Shown: piece after piece, positions 31,161-39,095 of the stretch | Numbering within the stretch: the stretch's first letter is position 1 | How the letters are laid out: the number at the start of each line of letters is the position of its first letter | Source of the DNA: Dysosmobacter sp. | GTDB lineage: Bacteria > Bacillota > Clostridia > Oscillospirales > Oscillospiraceae | Assembly: GCA_026169195.1 (NCBI GenBank) | Contig: JAPFEH010000074.1 | Span: 1 to 39,095, forward strand | Direction: 5' to 3' | Length of the DNA: 39,095 nucleotides | Translations under genes and position numbers: made by a program | Notes under the pieces: model-generated | Seen by the model: only the letters and a program-made list of their open reading frames with translations | Told to the model about the DNA's origin: nothing | Database searches by the model: none

Positions 31161-32441
31161 TTATCCCAGACGAATGCCGCCTGCCGGACGAATGGTCACG
31201 ACATGACAGCTGCCGGCACCCAGCACGGCCTCGGTTTTTTCCCGAAACGTCTCCAGCAGTTCCAGCGGAACAAAGGCCTGCGCCGTGCCGCCGAAGCCTC
31301 CGCCATGAACCCGAACCGCGCCGCGTCCCGCCAGAATCCGTTCACACAGAGCCAGCGTCACCATCAGTTCCTGCGCCGTGGTCTGCCCTGTGGGGATCAC
31401 ATTCTGCAAATACATGGCAGAGGAACGGCCAGACTCCCGCACCAGCGCCAAAAAGCGGTCAAACGCTCCTGCCCGCAGCGCCTGAGCCTCTTCAACGGCC
31501 CGCCGGTTCTCTCCGTATACATGAAACGCCCGATTGACAGCCCGGTCTCCCGCGGCTTTCCGGACCTCCGGCAGCGCCGCCAGAAACTCCTCCTCCGGAA
31601 CATCACGCAGCACCTCTTTGCCAAAATAAGCGCAGACAGCCTTCAATTCATTGGTGATCCCGGCATATTCATCGGTAAGGTCTGCATGGCCTGCACCGGA
31701 ATTGAGAATGCACAGTGCGTATCCGTTTTTGTGCAGATCCAGACCGATCTGCTCCACCACCGGATGGGCGGTGTCCGCAAAGTCAATGGCGACCACGCCG
31801 CCCACGGAGGACGCCGTCTGGTCCATCAGGCCGCAGGGCTTGCCGAAAAACACATTCTCGGCATACTGTCCGATCTGTGCAATCTCCACCGGATCGCACC
31901 TGCCGCCCCAGAAGAGATCATTGAGGATGGTGCCCATCAGCACTTCAAATGCAGCGGAAGAGCTCAACCCGCTGCCGCCGGGAACCGTGGATGTCATATA
32001 AACGTCCAAACCCGCGTTTTGCAGCGGGCATCCCAGCGCCGCCATTCTGGCTGCCACCCCCCGGATCAAGGCAGCCGTGGTATTCTCCTCCTCCGTCTTC
32101 GGGCGCAGATCCGCCAGATCCACCACCATCAGCGGATATCCCTGAGACTGGACCCGGATCATCCCGCTCTGGTTGGGAGCCGCGGCAGCCAGAATATCCA
32201 GATCCACAGCGGCAGCCAGCACGTTGCCATGCTGGTGGTCCGTATGATTGCCGCCCACCTCCGTGCGGCCCGGAGCACTGAACAATGCCTCAGCAGCCGT
32301 TCCAAAGCTTTTCACAAATCCCGCAAGCACCTCACCGCAGCGTCCAAGTGCCGCTTCCGCCCCCTCCGGGCCATACAGCCATGCCAGTTTTTCGATAAAC
32401 GCAGGTTCCTTGCACTGTTTTTCCAGATCGATCATTTCCAT
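31161..32441 (-). CDS. galK: Galactokinase
   Basis: A 426-residue GHMP-family kinase that phosphorylates alpha-D-galactose at C1. The galactokinase signature is GRTEVGGNHTDHQHG (58-72), the GHMP ATP loop is VPGGSGLSSSAA (153-164), and the third motif is VHGGGFGGTAQAF near the C-terminus. The ATG at 32439-32441 has AAGGAGG six bases upstream; the frame is open further but extends through the divergent promoter region. It is the first gene of galKTEM, divergent from the AraC-type regulator that probably controls it. Confidence 0.95.
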   Translation of the reverse strand: MEMIDLEKQCKEPAFIEKLAWLYGPEGAEAALGRCGEVLAGFVKSFGTAAEALFSAPGRTEVGGNHTDHQHGNVLAAAVDLDILAAAAPNQSGMIRVQSQGYPLMVVDLADLRPKTEEENTTAALIRGVAARMAALGCPLQNAGLDVYMTSTVPGGSGLSSSAAFEVLMGTILNDLFWGGRCDPVEIAQIGQYAENVFFGKPCGLMDQTASSVGGVVAIDFADTAHPVVEQIGLDLHKNGYALCILNSGAGHADLTDEYAGITNELKAVCAYFGKEVLRDVPEEEFLAALPEVRKAAGDRAVNRAFHVYGENRRAVEEAQALRAGAFDRFLALVRESGRSSAMYLQNVIPTGQTTAQELMVTLALCERILAGRGAVRVHGGGFGGTAQAFVPLELLETFREKTEAVLGAGSCHVVTIRPAGGIRLG

Positions 32442-32524
32442 GTCCGTCCTCCTTGCCTTTCTGATCTCTACCGTATCAGTTCCCAGCCCTCCTTTCCATG
32501 CTCCTTGGTCTCCGAAACATGGAT

Positions 32525-32558
32525 TTTTGTTGCAAAACCGATTGCGCAGCGGTATGAT
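32525..32558 (+). promoter_or_regulatory. AraC-family regulator promoter in the galK-divergent region
   Basis: TTGCAA (32530-32535) and TATGAT (32553-32558) are 17 bases apart. A small inverted repeat, TTTTG-TTG-CAAAA (32525-32537), overlaps the -35. The opposite strand shows no good -35 for galK, consistent with an activator-dependent gal promoter. Confidence 0.65.
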
Positions 32559-32591
32559 AGAAAAGAAATCAGAAAGAGGGAGGGGCCGCCA

Positions 32592-33425
32592 GTGCCGCAG
32601 GATTTCAAATATTCCTTCAAAGTTTCCCAACGCGCAGAACTTTCCCTGCTGGTCTACAATACAGGCTTTCAGAAGTGCCCGCCGGACTATGGATGGGGCC
32701 CCGGTGTGCGGGATCATTATTTGCTGCATTATGTGGTTTCCGGCACAGGCTGCTATGAGACCGGAGGCAGGACTTTTGTTCTTCAGGCAGGAGATGCCTT
32801 TCTCGCGCTTCCGGACACGCCGGTCTATTATCGGGCAGACCACGTCCAGCCCTGGGAATATTACTGGGTCGGCTTTTCCGGATCATCCGCACCCCTGCTG
32901 CTGGCCCAAACACCATTTTCCCGCCGGATGCCGGTCATCCGCCCAGCCGCCGGAGACCGTCTGCGGCAGGCCCTTCTGGAGATCTATAAGGCCCGGGGCA
33001 CCGACTATCCCAGCGCCGTCCGGATGGCAGGCTATTTGCAGGCCATGCTGGGGCTGTTGATGGAAAACAGCCCCAAGCGGGGCGGCGAAGCTCTGGCGGA
33101 CTACGCCAGACAGGGCGCCGCCTTTTTACAGCAAAACTATTCCCGCAGCATCAGCGTAGAGGATGCCGCCCATCAGGCAGGTGTCAGCCGCAGCTACCTC
33201 TACCGCGCCTTTCAAGCGGAGTTCGGCTGCTCCCCCAGCGCCTATCTCACCCGTTACCGCCTCCAGCGCGCCTGTCAGCTTCTGCGGTACAGTCCCCTAA
33301 TCGTGAGCGCTGTGGCAGCCTCTGTCGGCTTTGAAGATCCGTTTTATTTTTCGCGCACCTTCCGAAAGGAGCTGGGCGTCAGTCCAACCGAATACAAAGC
33401 GGGGAAAGAACAGTCCGACGGTTGA
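32592..33425 (+). CDS. AraC-family transcriptional regulator, probable gal operon activator
   Basis: 277 residues. The N-terminal AraC-type cupin (about 15-150) shows HYLLHYVVSGTGCYETGGRTFVLQAGDAFLALP and the W-E-Y-Y-W-V-G-F strand typical of sugar-binding members. The C-terminal pair of helix-turn-helix motifs (about 170-270) includes VEDAAHQAGVSRSYLYRAFQAEFG and VGFEDPFYFSRTFRKELGVSPTEYK. The start is GTG (32592) with GGGAGG eight bases upstream. It is divergent from galK with 150 bases between, so a role in galactose induction is likely. Its stop codon lies inside a terminator stem. Confidence 0.9.
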   Translation: MPQDFKYSFKVSQRAELSLLVYNTGFQKCPPDYGWGPGVRDHYLLHYVVSGTGCYETGGRTFVLQAGDAFLALPDTPVYYRADHVQPWEYYWVGFSGSSAPLLLAQTPFSRRMPVIRPAAGDRLRQALLEIYKARGTDYPSAVRMAGYLQAMLGLLMENSPKRGGEALADYARQGAAFLQQNYSRSISVEDAAHQAGVSRSYLYRAFQAEFGCSPSAYLTRYRLQRACQLLRYSPLIVSAVAASVGFEDPFYFSRTFRKELGVSPTEYKAGKEQSDG

Positions 33426-33438
33426 AAAACCGTCGGAC
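33413..33438. terminator. Bidirectional terminator between the AraC regulator and MglB genes
   Basis: A perfect 11-bp stem, GTCCGACGGTT (33413-33423) with 33428-33438, and a GAAA loop. The regulator's TGA stop (33423-33425) is within it and the MglB stop is five bases beyond. Confidence 0.75.
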
Positions 33439-33442
33439 GTTG

Positions 33443-34468
33443 TTATGGTTCAGCTTCTGTCAGATCCTTGCGGGTAATGGCCGTATATTGAAGCCACACA
33501 TAGTTTCCATCGGTCAGCTCCACGGCTTTCGCAGGATCTTCACCGGCGGTCAGGGCGCAGACCAGCGCCATGATCCCCGCCGCCTGACCGGCGGCATCGT
33601 TGCGGACCGTTCCCTGCAAGGTTCCTGCCGCCAGCGCTTCCAGTGCCGGCGGCGTGGCATCCACCCCGACAATAAAGGGCAGTTCTTCTTCCGTCATCCC
33701 GGCTTCCAGACAAGCGTCAATCGCTCCCAGCGCCATATCATCGTTGTTGGAAAACACCACTTCCACAGCCGGTCCGAATTCCACGAGCCACCGGTGCATC
33801 TGCACGCCTGCCTGCCCCCGCTGCCAGTCGGCAGAGTCGCTGGCAAGCTTCTCCGTGGAAACGCCGCCTTCCACCAAGGTGCGGATCGAATTTTCTGTCC
33901 GCAGCAGCGTGTCCTGATGCCCCGGCTCCCCCTCCAGCATCACGTACTGCAAAATACCGTCCCCGTTCCGATCCAGCGTGCTGTCAGGCGCCCGCCAGGC
34001 ATCCAGCACAATGTTTCCCTGAAGGCGTCCGGCATCTCCGGCAGGCAGTCCCACATAATAGGCGTGCTCCCACCGCCGCAGATCCTCTACCACCGGCTCA
34101 CGGTTGAAAAAGATCACCGGTACATCTGCCGCCTGCGCTTTGTCAATAATCACAGCTGCCGCCGTCCGGTCTACAATATTTACGCAGATCACATCATATC
34201 CCCGATCCAAAAAGCGGTCCACCTGTTCGTTCTGCACGGTCTGACTGCCCCGCCCGTCGGCAATGTTCAAATTGATCTTGATATTCCGGTCCTGCTCCTC
34301 TTCCAGTGCCAGACGCTGCAGATCCCGGGTGACTGTATCAATAAACGTGTCGTCCTGCTGATACAGGGCCACGCCGACCCGAATCGTAGGCGCGGTGTCT
34401 CCTGTCCCGCAGCCCGCCATGGCTGCCAGCATAGCCAGCACGCATAAAATGGCAATGCGCCGTCTCAC
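33443..34468 (-). CDS. Galactose/glucose-binding lipoprotein, MglB type
   Basis: A 341-residue secreted lipoprotein. The lipobox LAAMAGC (Cys20) replaces the periplasmic signal of E. coli MglB. Most E. coli sugar contacts have counterparts: Asp39/40 (YQQDDTF), Asn122 (FNREP), His184-x-Asp186-x3-Arg190 (GEPGHQDTLLRT), Trp215, Asn241/242 (SNNDDMALGA) and Asp270 (GVDATPPAL). An EF-hand-like calcium loop, DRNGDGILQ (166-174), is also conserved. It therefore probably binds D-galactose or D-glucose. The start is a GTG (34466-34468) with AAAGGAG five bases upstream. It is the last gene of the YesN-YesM operon. The usual mglA and mglC are absent here. Confidence 0.9.
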   Translation of the reverse strand: MRRRIAILCVLAMLAAMAGCGTGDTAPTIRVGVALYQQDDTFIDTVTRDLQRLALEEEQDRNIKINLNIADGRGSQTVQNEQVDRFLDRGYDVICVNIVDRTAAAVIIDKAQAADVPVIFFNREPVVEDLRRWEHAYYVGLPAGDAGRLQGNIVLDAWRAPDSTLDRNGDGILQYVMLEGEPGHQDTLLRTENSIRTLVEGGVSTEKLASDSADWQRGQAGVQMHRWLVEFGPAVEVVFSNNDDMALGAIDACLEAGMTEEELPFIVGVDATPPALEALAAGTLQGTVRNDAAGQAAGIMALVCALTAGEDPAKAVELTDGNYVWLQYTAITRKDLTEAEP

Positions 34469-34488
34469 AGTCTCTCCTTTCTCCCGGC

Positions 34489-35433
34489 TCAAAGCACCGG
34501 GAACAGCAGCTTTTGGTTTTCTTCTTCGTACATGCTCTCTTTCCGGATCATGGAAAAGGAGATGGCAGGGACCTTTCCAACCGCCTCATGACGGGCTGCG
34601 GCTGCGGCTGCCTCCACCGCCAGATATCCTGCCGAAAAGACATTTTCAGCAGCGATGGCTGTGATGCGCCCCCGTTCCAGACCGGCGGCAATGGCAGACG
34701 TAGAGCCCGCGCCATAAACCAGCGGAAAGCCCTGACTGCTCCGCTCGATTTCCGCCGCCTGTTCCAGCGCCGCTTCCTCAAACGCCAGCACGGCGTCCGC
34801 CTGCTCTTCCGGCGGCGGATTCCGGTCATCCCACCCTGCCTCTGTCCACTGGCAGATCCGTACCATCCGGCCTTTTTCTTTCAGCAGGGCCGCCGCCGCT
34901 TCCATCCGTTCCCGGATCCCGTTGTCTCCCGGAACGCTGTCCAGCAGCAGCACCGTACCGCCGTCAGGCACGCCGCGAAGCGCTGCCTGACCCAAAGCCC
35001 GCCCAAGGGCGGCATGGTCCACACTGACGCTGGCTATGGCTCCCTGCTCCGTCATATCGCTCTCCAGCGTCACCAGCGCCGTTTTTTCCGCCGCCGCGGC
35101 GACCGTCTCCGCCAGCGCTGCCCGATCTGCTGGAATCAACAAAATGGCCGCAGCCCCGCTTTCCGTCTCCCGCTGCAATAGCTGCGCCTGCTCTTGTGCG
35201 CAGTTGTCGGCAGAGGGCATCAGAAACCGCAGCTCCACATTCAGATCCGCCGCCGCCTGCTCCATGCCCTGCCGCAAGGCAAAGGACGCGCTGTCTGCTT
35301 TTCTCAGGATCACAGACATTTCCAGCAATGGTGGCTGGTTTCTGGACTGACCGGGGGCAAACGCCAGCAGGAAAAAAATCGCGCTCAGTCCCAGCAGGGG
35401 CAGCACCAGCTGCAAGATCCACTTTTTCCTCAT
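34489..35433 (-). CDS. Membrane-anchored periplasmic-binding-like sugar sensor protein
   Basis: 314 residues with an uncleaved N-terminal membrane anchor (about 7-25, no lipobox) and an extracellular type I periplasmic-binding fold (about 38-300). The fold shows MSVILRKADSASFALRQGMEQAAADLNVELRFL, ILLIPADRAALAETV, and the hinge-type GAGSTSAIAAGLERGRI. It overlaps the histidine-kinase stop by four bases (ATGA), so it is made in step with the kinase. Proteins in this position (compare XylFII with LytS in Clostridium) pass ligand occupancy to the kinase. It is shorter and more divergent than transport-type proteins. The ligand is unknown; a hexose is inferred from the neighbours. Confidence 0.75.
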   Translation of the reverse strand: MRKKWILQLVLPLLGLSAIFFLLAFAPGQSRNQPPLLEMSVILRKADSASFALRQGMEQAAADLNVELRFLMPSADNCAQEQAQLLQRETESGAAAILLIPADRAALAETVAAAAEKTALVTLESDMTEQGAIASVSVDHAALGRALGQAALRGVPDGGTVLLLDSVPGDNGIRERMEAAAALLKEKGRMVRICQWTEAGWDDRNPPPEEQADAVLAFEEAALEQAAEIERSSQGFPLVYGAGSTSAIAAGLERGRITAIAAENVFSAGYLAVEAAAAAARHEAVGKVPAISFSMIRKESMYEEENQKLLFPVL

Positions 35434-37268
35434 CGTTCCCCCTCCTTCCGGTATCTTCCAGCAGCCTGTTCATCCAGCGCAGGCAGGCGGATCCGGACCA
35501 CTGTGCCGTTGTCCGGTTCACTGAGGATCGTCAGGCCGTAGGGTGCGCCGAAGGTCAGCCGGATCCGCTGATGAACATTGCGGAAACCGATTCCGGATCC
35601 CTTTGCGCCGGAGGCCGCGGCAGGTCCGCCGGGCTGCAGCAGCTGCTCCACCATTTCCTCCGGCATCCCCGGCCCGTTGTCCACAACCTCAATCAAAACA
35701 TCCTCTCCATCCCGGAACGCACGAATGTGGATCTCACCGTCCCCATCCGCATACGCCATACCGTGGTAGATCGCGTTTTCCAAAATCGGCTGAATGATCA
35801 ACTTGATGGTATATAGATGTTCCACGCCGTCCTCCGCTGTGATATCAGCGGAAAACTTATTCTTGTAACGCATTTTCTGAATGGTCAGATAATGGCGGGC
35901 GTGCTCCAGCTCGTCAGAAACAGGGATGATGTTGCTGCCCCGGCTCAGGGAAATCCGGAAGAAGCGGGCCAGTGCCGTCAGCATGACCACCGCCTCCTCC
36001 GTCCGACCGTTTTCTGTCATCCAAACCACACTGTCCAGCGTGTTGTACAGGAAATGCGGATTGATCTGAGATTGCAGGACATCCAGTTCGCTGCGGCGTT
36101 TTTCCTCCTCCTGCTGGATGATATCCTCCATCAGGTGGCGCATGGTGGAAACCATTGCCTGTATGGATCGTCCCAGATGCTCCACCTCATAGGGGCCATC
36201 CACATTAAAATCCACCATTTCCTGTCCGCTCTCCAGCTCCTTCACCGCCCGATCCAGCTTTTTCATGGGCGCAGTGATCCATTCAGAAAGCCGGAGGTTG
36301 GCAAAGGCCAGCAGGAAAATGGAGAAAATGACCACAAACAGGAAAAACAGCAGCAGCTGACCATAGTTGTCCCACAGGGTCTCCTCCGGCACAACACCTA
36401 CCAGTTTCCAGCCCGTGTAGCCTACGGTCTTTACCGTCACCTGCCGTCTCTGCGATTGAAACGTTTCTGTGTGACTGCCGTCTGCATATCCTGCCGCCAC
36501 CAGATTATTCTCCGCCTGAAGCTCCGCGTAGATCAGCTGCTGACGGGGATGATAAATGATTTCTCCCGTGCTGTCGATCAGGTAAAGGTATCCCTGCCCG
36601 CTGGCCAGCATAACATCCTTGCACAGCTGCTCGATCCCGCTGAAGTTCATATCCACCAGCAGCACGCCTCCCTGCGTGATGCCGTTCCGGGTCAACTCCA
36701 CCTGACGGCTGAGCGAGACCACCCAGCGATAGCGGGAATCGGGATCTTCAAAAAGGTCCTGCACATGAGGTGTGGAAAAGTGGAGATTTTCGATGCGCTC
36801 CATGGCGGTCGCAAACCATGCCTCCCGCTCAGGCGTCACGCTGGCTTTCAGCTCTGCCAGAGGTGAAGCGCCGATCAGTCCGCCGCTCTGGTCAAACACC
36901 GCCAGAGACACCAGAGACCCGCGGTCTTTTTCATACAGCAGCTTCAGCGCTTTCTTCAGCGCCTCCACATCTGACTCATCCCCCAGATCCAGATCCTTGA
37001 TGACTTGATAATACACAGTATCCGACACCTGCATCATGTTGCGCAAATAGTGATCCAGATTGAGATTTACCTGTGCCAGCACCCGTTGGCTGCTTTCCGC
37101 CGCCATCACGTTGGTGGATGCCGAGAACCGCAGAAACAGCGCCAGCCCCATGAACACCATCCCCACCACAGCCACGGCAGTAAAGGATAGCGACAAGATC
37201 AGCTGGATGCTGGAACGGTGGTACAGCTCCCGCCACCGGCGGCGGATCCCCTCAAACTGCTTTTTCAC
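35430..37268 (-). CDS. YesM/LytS-type sensor histidine kinase with extracellular Cache-like domain
   Basis: A 612-residue membrane kinase. TM1 is at about 17-42, a large extracytoplasmic Cache-like domain at about 43-290 (with an IDSTGEIIYHPRQQLIYAEL core), TM2 at about 297-318 and HAMP at about 320-375. The His_kinase (LytS/YesM) domain has its phosphoacceptor in SQINPHFLYNTLDSV, and the HATPase N-box is ILENAIYHG with GxG boxes DNGPGMPEE and GSGIGFRNVHQRI. The start is a GTG (37266-37268) with GGGGAGG four bases upstream, 21 bases after the response-regulator stop. It is coupled to the anchored binding-like protein by a four-base overlap. Confidence 0.93.
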   Translation of the reverse strand: MKKQFEGIRRRWRELYHRSSIQLILSLSFTAVAVVGMVFMGLALFLRFSASTNVMAAESSQRVLAQVNLNLDHYLRNMMQVSDTVYYQVIKDLDLGDESDVEALKKALKLLYEKDRGSLVSLAVFDQSGGLIGASPLAELKASVTPEREAWFATAMERIENLHFSTPHVQDLFEDPDSRYRWVVSLSRQVELTRNGITQGGVLLVDMNFSGIEQLCKDVMLASGQGYLYLIDSTGEIIYHPRQQLIYAELQAENNLVAAGYADGSHTETFQSQRRQVTVKTVGYTGWKLVGVVPEETLWDNYGQLLLFFLFVVIFSIFLLAFANLRLSEWITAPMKKLDRAVKELESGQEMVDFNVDGPYEVEHLGRSIQAMVSTMRHLMEDIIQQEEEKRRSELDVLQSQINPHFLYNTLDSVVWMTENGRTEEAVVMLTALARFFRISLSRGSNIIPVSDELEHARHYLTIQKMRYKNKFSADITAEDGVEHLYTIKLIIQPILENAIYHGMAYADGDGEIHIRAFRDGEDVLIEVVDNGPGMPEEMVEQLLQPGGPAAASGAKGSGIGFRNVHQRIRLTFGAPYGLTILSEPDNGTVVRIRLPALDEQAAGRYRKEGER

Positions 37269-37289
37269 GGGTCCTCCCCTTTCCAATGC

Positions 37290-38873
37290 TCAAGCGCCGC
37301 CTGTCCGGTACTTGGTTGGCGTGACGCCAAACTGTTTTTTGAATACATAGCTGAAATAGTTCGGGTCTTCATATCCGCACCGCCGGGCGATCAGGTAGGT
37401 TTTTTCCTCCGTGCTCCGCAAAGCCTCCGCGGCAGCCTCCATCCGAACCACCGTGACATAGGCCGTAAAGCTCATGCCGGTTTCCCGCTTGAACAGGGTG
37501 GAAAAATAAGTCAGGCTCAGATGCAGATAGGCACACAGCGTCTCCACAGACAGATCGCTTTCCATATAATGCTGACGGATAAACTCCTTGGCACGCTCCA
37601 CCGTGCGCCCTGCCGTATCTGTCTGGCGGCGGTGGATCAGTGTTTGTATCCGGAGGCACCTCTCCAGACACCAGTCTCCCATAGCCTCCAGAGACGGGAA
37701 ATCCGTAGCCTGTACAGAACTGCTGAATCCCGCACCAAAAACCTCCTCCATCCCCAGTCCGGACCGCCGTGTCAGCTTCAAAAGATAGGTCAGCAATTCC
37801 AGAAAAAACAGATTATACTGACCGGCGGAGGGATTGGCTGTCCGAACCTTCTCCATCAAGGTCTCCACCGCCTCCCGAACCTCAGTCTCTCCGCACAGCT
37901 TGATGGCAGCGGTCAACGACCGCTCATCGACCTCCTCAAACGAAAGCCCGACGCCATTGTCCGGCTCCAAATCTCCAATGTAGATGGCCCGTCCCCGTCC
38001 CACCAGCGCCCGGTACTCCAGCGCTCCACGCGCGCCGGCTGCTGACTGCACCAGACCGGTCAAGCTGTCACAGGGCGCCCCTACTCCGACCGTCAGCGTC
38101 AGATCCAGATAGGAGCCTGCCAGCGTACAGACCCGATCCAGATTCCCCATAAAGCTGTATACGGAAAATTCCTCGCCAAGTCCGGCAATCAGCGCCACCC
38201 AGTCATTATATAAGAAGGAACGGCACCGTTCCTGCGGCAGATTTTCGTCCAGCAGCTGCTGAACGGACAAAGAGGTCATCGCATCCCGTCCGCCGCCCCC
38301 GCCCACATGGGCCAAAGCCGCCACCCACACGTCCCCCTGCAGCTTGATGTCCAGCCGGTGCGCCTCTTCCAGCCCGCTGCCGGGATCTACCCGTCCTTCC
38401 AAAAGGTGCGCGCAAAAGAGGTCCCGCAGCATGGGCAGGCTTTCTTCATACCGGTTGCGGAGCGTTTCCATATTCTGCCGTTCTGTCCGTTCCCGATCCA
38501 GCTCCGCTTTCAGCTTTTGCAATACAGCGGATAATTCTGAGGCGTTGATGGGCTTGAGAATATACTCCGACACATTCATTTGAATGGCCTGTTTGGCATA
38601 TTCAAAATCGTCAAATCCGGAAAATACCACGAATTTGGACGCCGGCAGCCGTTCTGTCAGAATGCGGCACAACTCCAGACCATCCATGAACGGCATTTTG
38701 ATATCCGTCAGGACCACATCGGGCCGCAGGCTTTCTGCCAGTTCCAGCGCATCCTGCCCGTTGTCCGCCTCGCCCACCAGTGCAAAACCCAATCCGGTCC
38801 AGTCCATCTTCCGGCTGATTCCCACCCGGATATCCTCCTCATCGTCCACCAGCAGTACCCGGTAAAGATCCAT
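37290..38873 (-). CDS. YesN-type response regulator with AraC DNA-binding domain
   Basis: 527 residues. The receiver (1-120) has Asp10/Asp11 and phosphoacceptor Asp57 in VLTDIKMPFMDG, then Lys in YILKP. A variable middle region (about 130-400) follows, with some resemblance to the degenerate GGDEF-like linker of YesN proteins. The C-terminal AraC helix-turn-helix pair (about 425-525) includes LSVETLCAYLHLSLTYFSTLFKRETG and CGYEDPNYFSYVFKKQFGVTPTKYR. The ATG at 38871-38873 has GAAAGGGG upstream; the open frame further upstream crosses its promoter. It is the first gene of the sensor operon, and its likely targets are this operon and sugar-uptake genes. Confidence 0.93.
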   Translation of the reverse strand: MDLYRVLLVDDEEDIRVGISRKMDWTGLGFALVGEADNGQDALELAESLRPDVVLTDIKMPFMDGLELCRILTERLPASKFVVFSGFDDFEYAKQAIQMNVSEYILKPINASELSAVLQKLKAELDRERTERQNMETLRNRYEESLPMLRDLFCAHLLEGRVDPGSGLEEAHRLDIKLQGDVWVAALAHVGGGGGRDAMTSLSVQQLLDENLPQERCRSFLYNDWVALIAGLGEEFSVYSFMGNLDRVCTLAGSYLDLTLTVGVGAPCDSLTGLVQSAAGARGALEYRALVGRGRAIYIGDLEPDNGVGLSFEEVDERSLTAAIKLCGETEVREAVETLMEKVRTANPSAGQYNLFFLELLTYLLKLTRRSGLGMEEVFGAGFSSSVQATDFPSLEAMGDWCLERCLRIQTLIHRRQTDTAGRTVERAKEFIRQHYMESDLSVETLCAYLHLSLTYFSTLFKRETGMSFTAYVTVVRMEAAAEALRSTEEKTYLIARRCGYEDPNYFSYVFKKQFGVTPTKYRTGGA

Positions 38874-38898
38874 AACGGCGCCCCTTTCATTTTTTCTC

Positions 38899-38927
38899 AG
38901 TATACCACACCAGCGTGCCAATGCAAA
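38899..38927 (-). promoter_or_regulatory. Promoter of the sensor operon
   Basis: On the minus strand TTTGCA (38922-38927) and TATACT (38899-38904) are 17 bases apart, with TGG before the -10 (extended -10). It ends 31 bases short of the IS boundary, so the insertion left the core promoter intact, although upstream activator sites may have been removed. Confidence 0.65.
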
Positions 38928-38957
38928 GAAAAGCCGAAAAAAAGAGGACACGCAGAC

Positions 38958-38984
38958 TGAAGTGACCCCAAAAAGTTAGACAAT
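38958..38984 (-). repeat. IS3-family terminal inverted repeat (right copy)
   Basis: On the plus strand it reads inward as TGAAGTGACCCC...GTTAGACAAT. It matches the left-edge repeat (read inward on the minus strand) at 19 of 27 positions. Confidence 0.8.
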
Positions 38985-39002
38985 ATTAAAAGTGGAAATT
39001 GT

Positions 39003-39095
39003 TTAAGCGGCTGAAAGGGCTTGTTGTCTGTGAATTGCAGGCGGCAAGCCCTTTAGCTTTGCCTTTATGCGGCGGTTGTTGTAGTAGTCCAGATA
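39003..39095 (-). CDS. IS3-family transposase orfB, C-terminal fragment
   Basis: Thirty codons ending at the TAA at 39003-39005. The peptide YLDYYNNRRIKAKLKG followed by LPPAIHRQQALSAA is the standard end of the DDE integrase (rve) domain of IS3/IS150-group transposases. The catalytic residues lie outside the window. Confidence 0.9.
   Translation of the reverse strand, partial: YLDYYNNRRIKAKLKGLPPAIHRQQALSAA

Larger units (their letters stand above)
38958..39095 (-). mobile_element. IS3-family insertion sequence, downstream end (partial)
   Basis: The last 138 bases are the 3' end of an IS3-family element in the same orientation as the left-edge piece. It comprises the terminal inverted repeat at 38958-38984 and the C-terminus of orfB, which runs in from the right. 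The boundary is 85 bases upstream of the YesN-type regulator start. Confidence 0.85.

Noticed and set aside
29540-31537. 665-codon open frame opposite galT
   Set aside because: Antisense to galE, galT and galK, which have complete motifs and good ribosome sites.
1-39095. Composite transposon carrying the whole window
   Set aside because: The content is ordinary chromosomal housekeeping (typA, serA, galKTEM, a tRNA) with no cargo-like genes, so contig breaks at IS copies are the simpler explanation.
1-39095. CRISPR arrays, prophage genes, toxin-antitoxin or restriction systems
   Set aside because: No regularly spaced repeats, phage structural genes or defence-type gene pairs were seen.

Overview
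The window looks like chromosomal DNA from a GC-rich anaerobic Clostridia, most likely an Oscillospiraceae/Ruminococcaceae-type gut bacterium. This is inferred from the strong AGGAGG ribosome sites, sigma-A promoters, a cytosolic multi-cluster [FeFe] hydrogenase, YesM/YesN regulators, BspA-type leucine-rich repeats and stalk-domain (copper-amine-oxidase-N-like) secreted proteins. No 16S rRNA or species marker is present, so the genus is not determined.

Both edges lie inside an IS3-family element. The left edge holds the start of its orfA and one terminal inverted repeat. The right edge holds the end of its orfB and the other repeat. The two pieces have the same orientation, so they are either two directly repeated copies or an assembly that broke at a repeat.

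Left third (about 0.2-15.3 kb, nearly all on the minus strand): a frameshifted small membrane-protein gene; cysK with a textbook promoter; a YjaB-like acetyltransferase; a small helical protein; a response regulator - sensor kinase - HtrA protease operon; a secreted protein with stalk domains and a NodB-like domain that has lost its metal ligands; a two-gene [FeFe] hydrogenase operon whose partner fuses an NuoF-type iron-sulfur segment to a GltD-like flavoprotein; and a translationally coupled LRR - VWA/DUF2201 - MoxR ATPase - NifU operon.

Middle (15.4-27.6 kb): a YtrA-like GntR repressor with an ABC exporter; a patatin-like lipase preceded by a promoter, a structured leader and a terminator-like hairpin; a Na/Pi cotransporter with PhoU domains; a TGS-uridine kinase fusion; a small conserved protein; a second stalk-domain secreted protein; typA; serA; and a tRNA-Arg(CCT) gene with an extra base in the D-arm.

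Right third (27.6-38.9 kb): a galactose locus. The Leloir genes galK-galT-galE-galM run leftward. Divergent from them is an AraC-type regulator. Convergent with that regulator is a four-gene sugar-sensing operon: YesN-type response regulator, YesM-type kinase, membrane-anchored periplasmic-binding-like protein and an MglB-type galactose/glucose-binding lipoprotein. The simplest reading is that extracellular hexose is bound by MglB and the anchored protein, sensed through YesM/YesN, and metabolised by GalKTEM. The ABC transporter core (mglA, mglC) is not in the window.

The best candidates for something new are the NifU-MoxR-VWA-LRR operon, the structured RNA ahead of the patatin gene, the hydrogenase/GltD-fusion pair, and the anchored-sensor galactose system.
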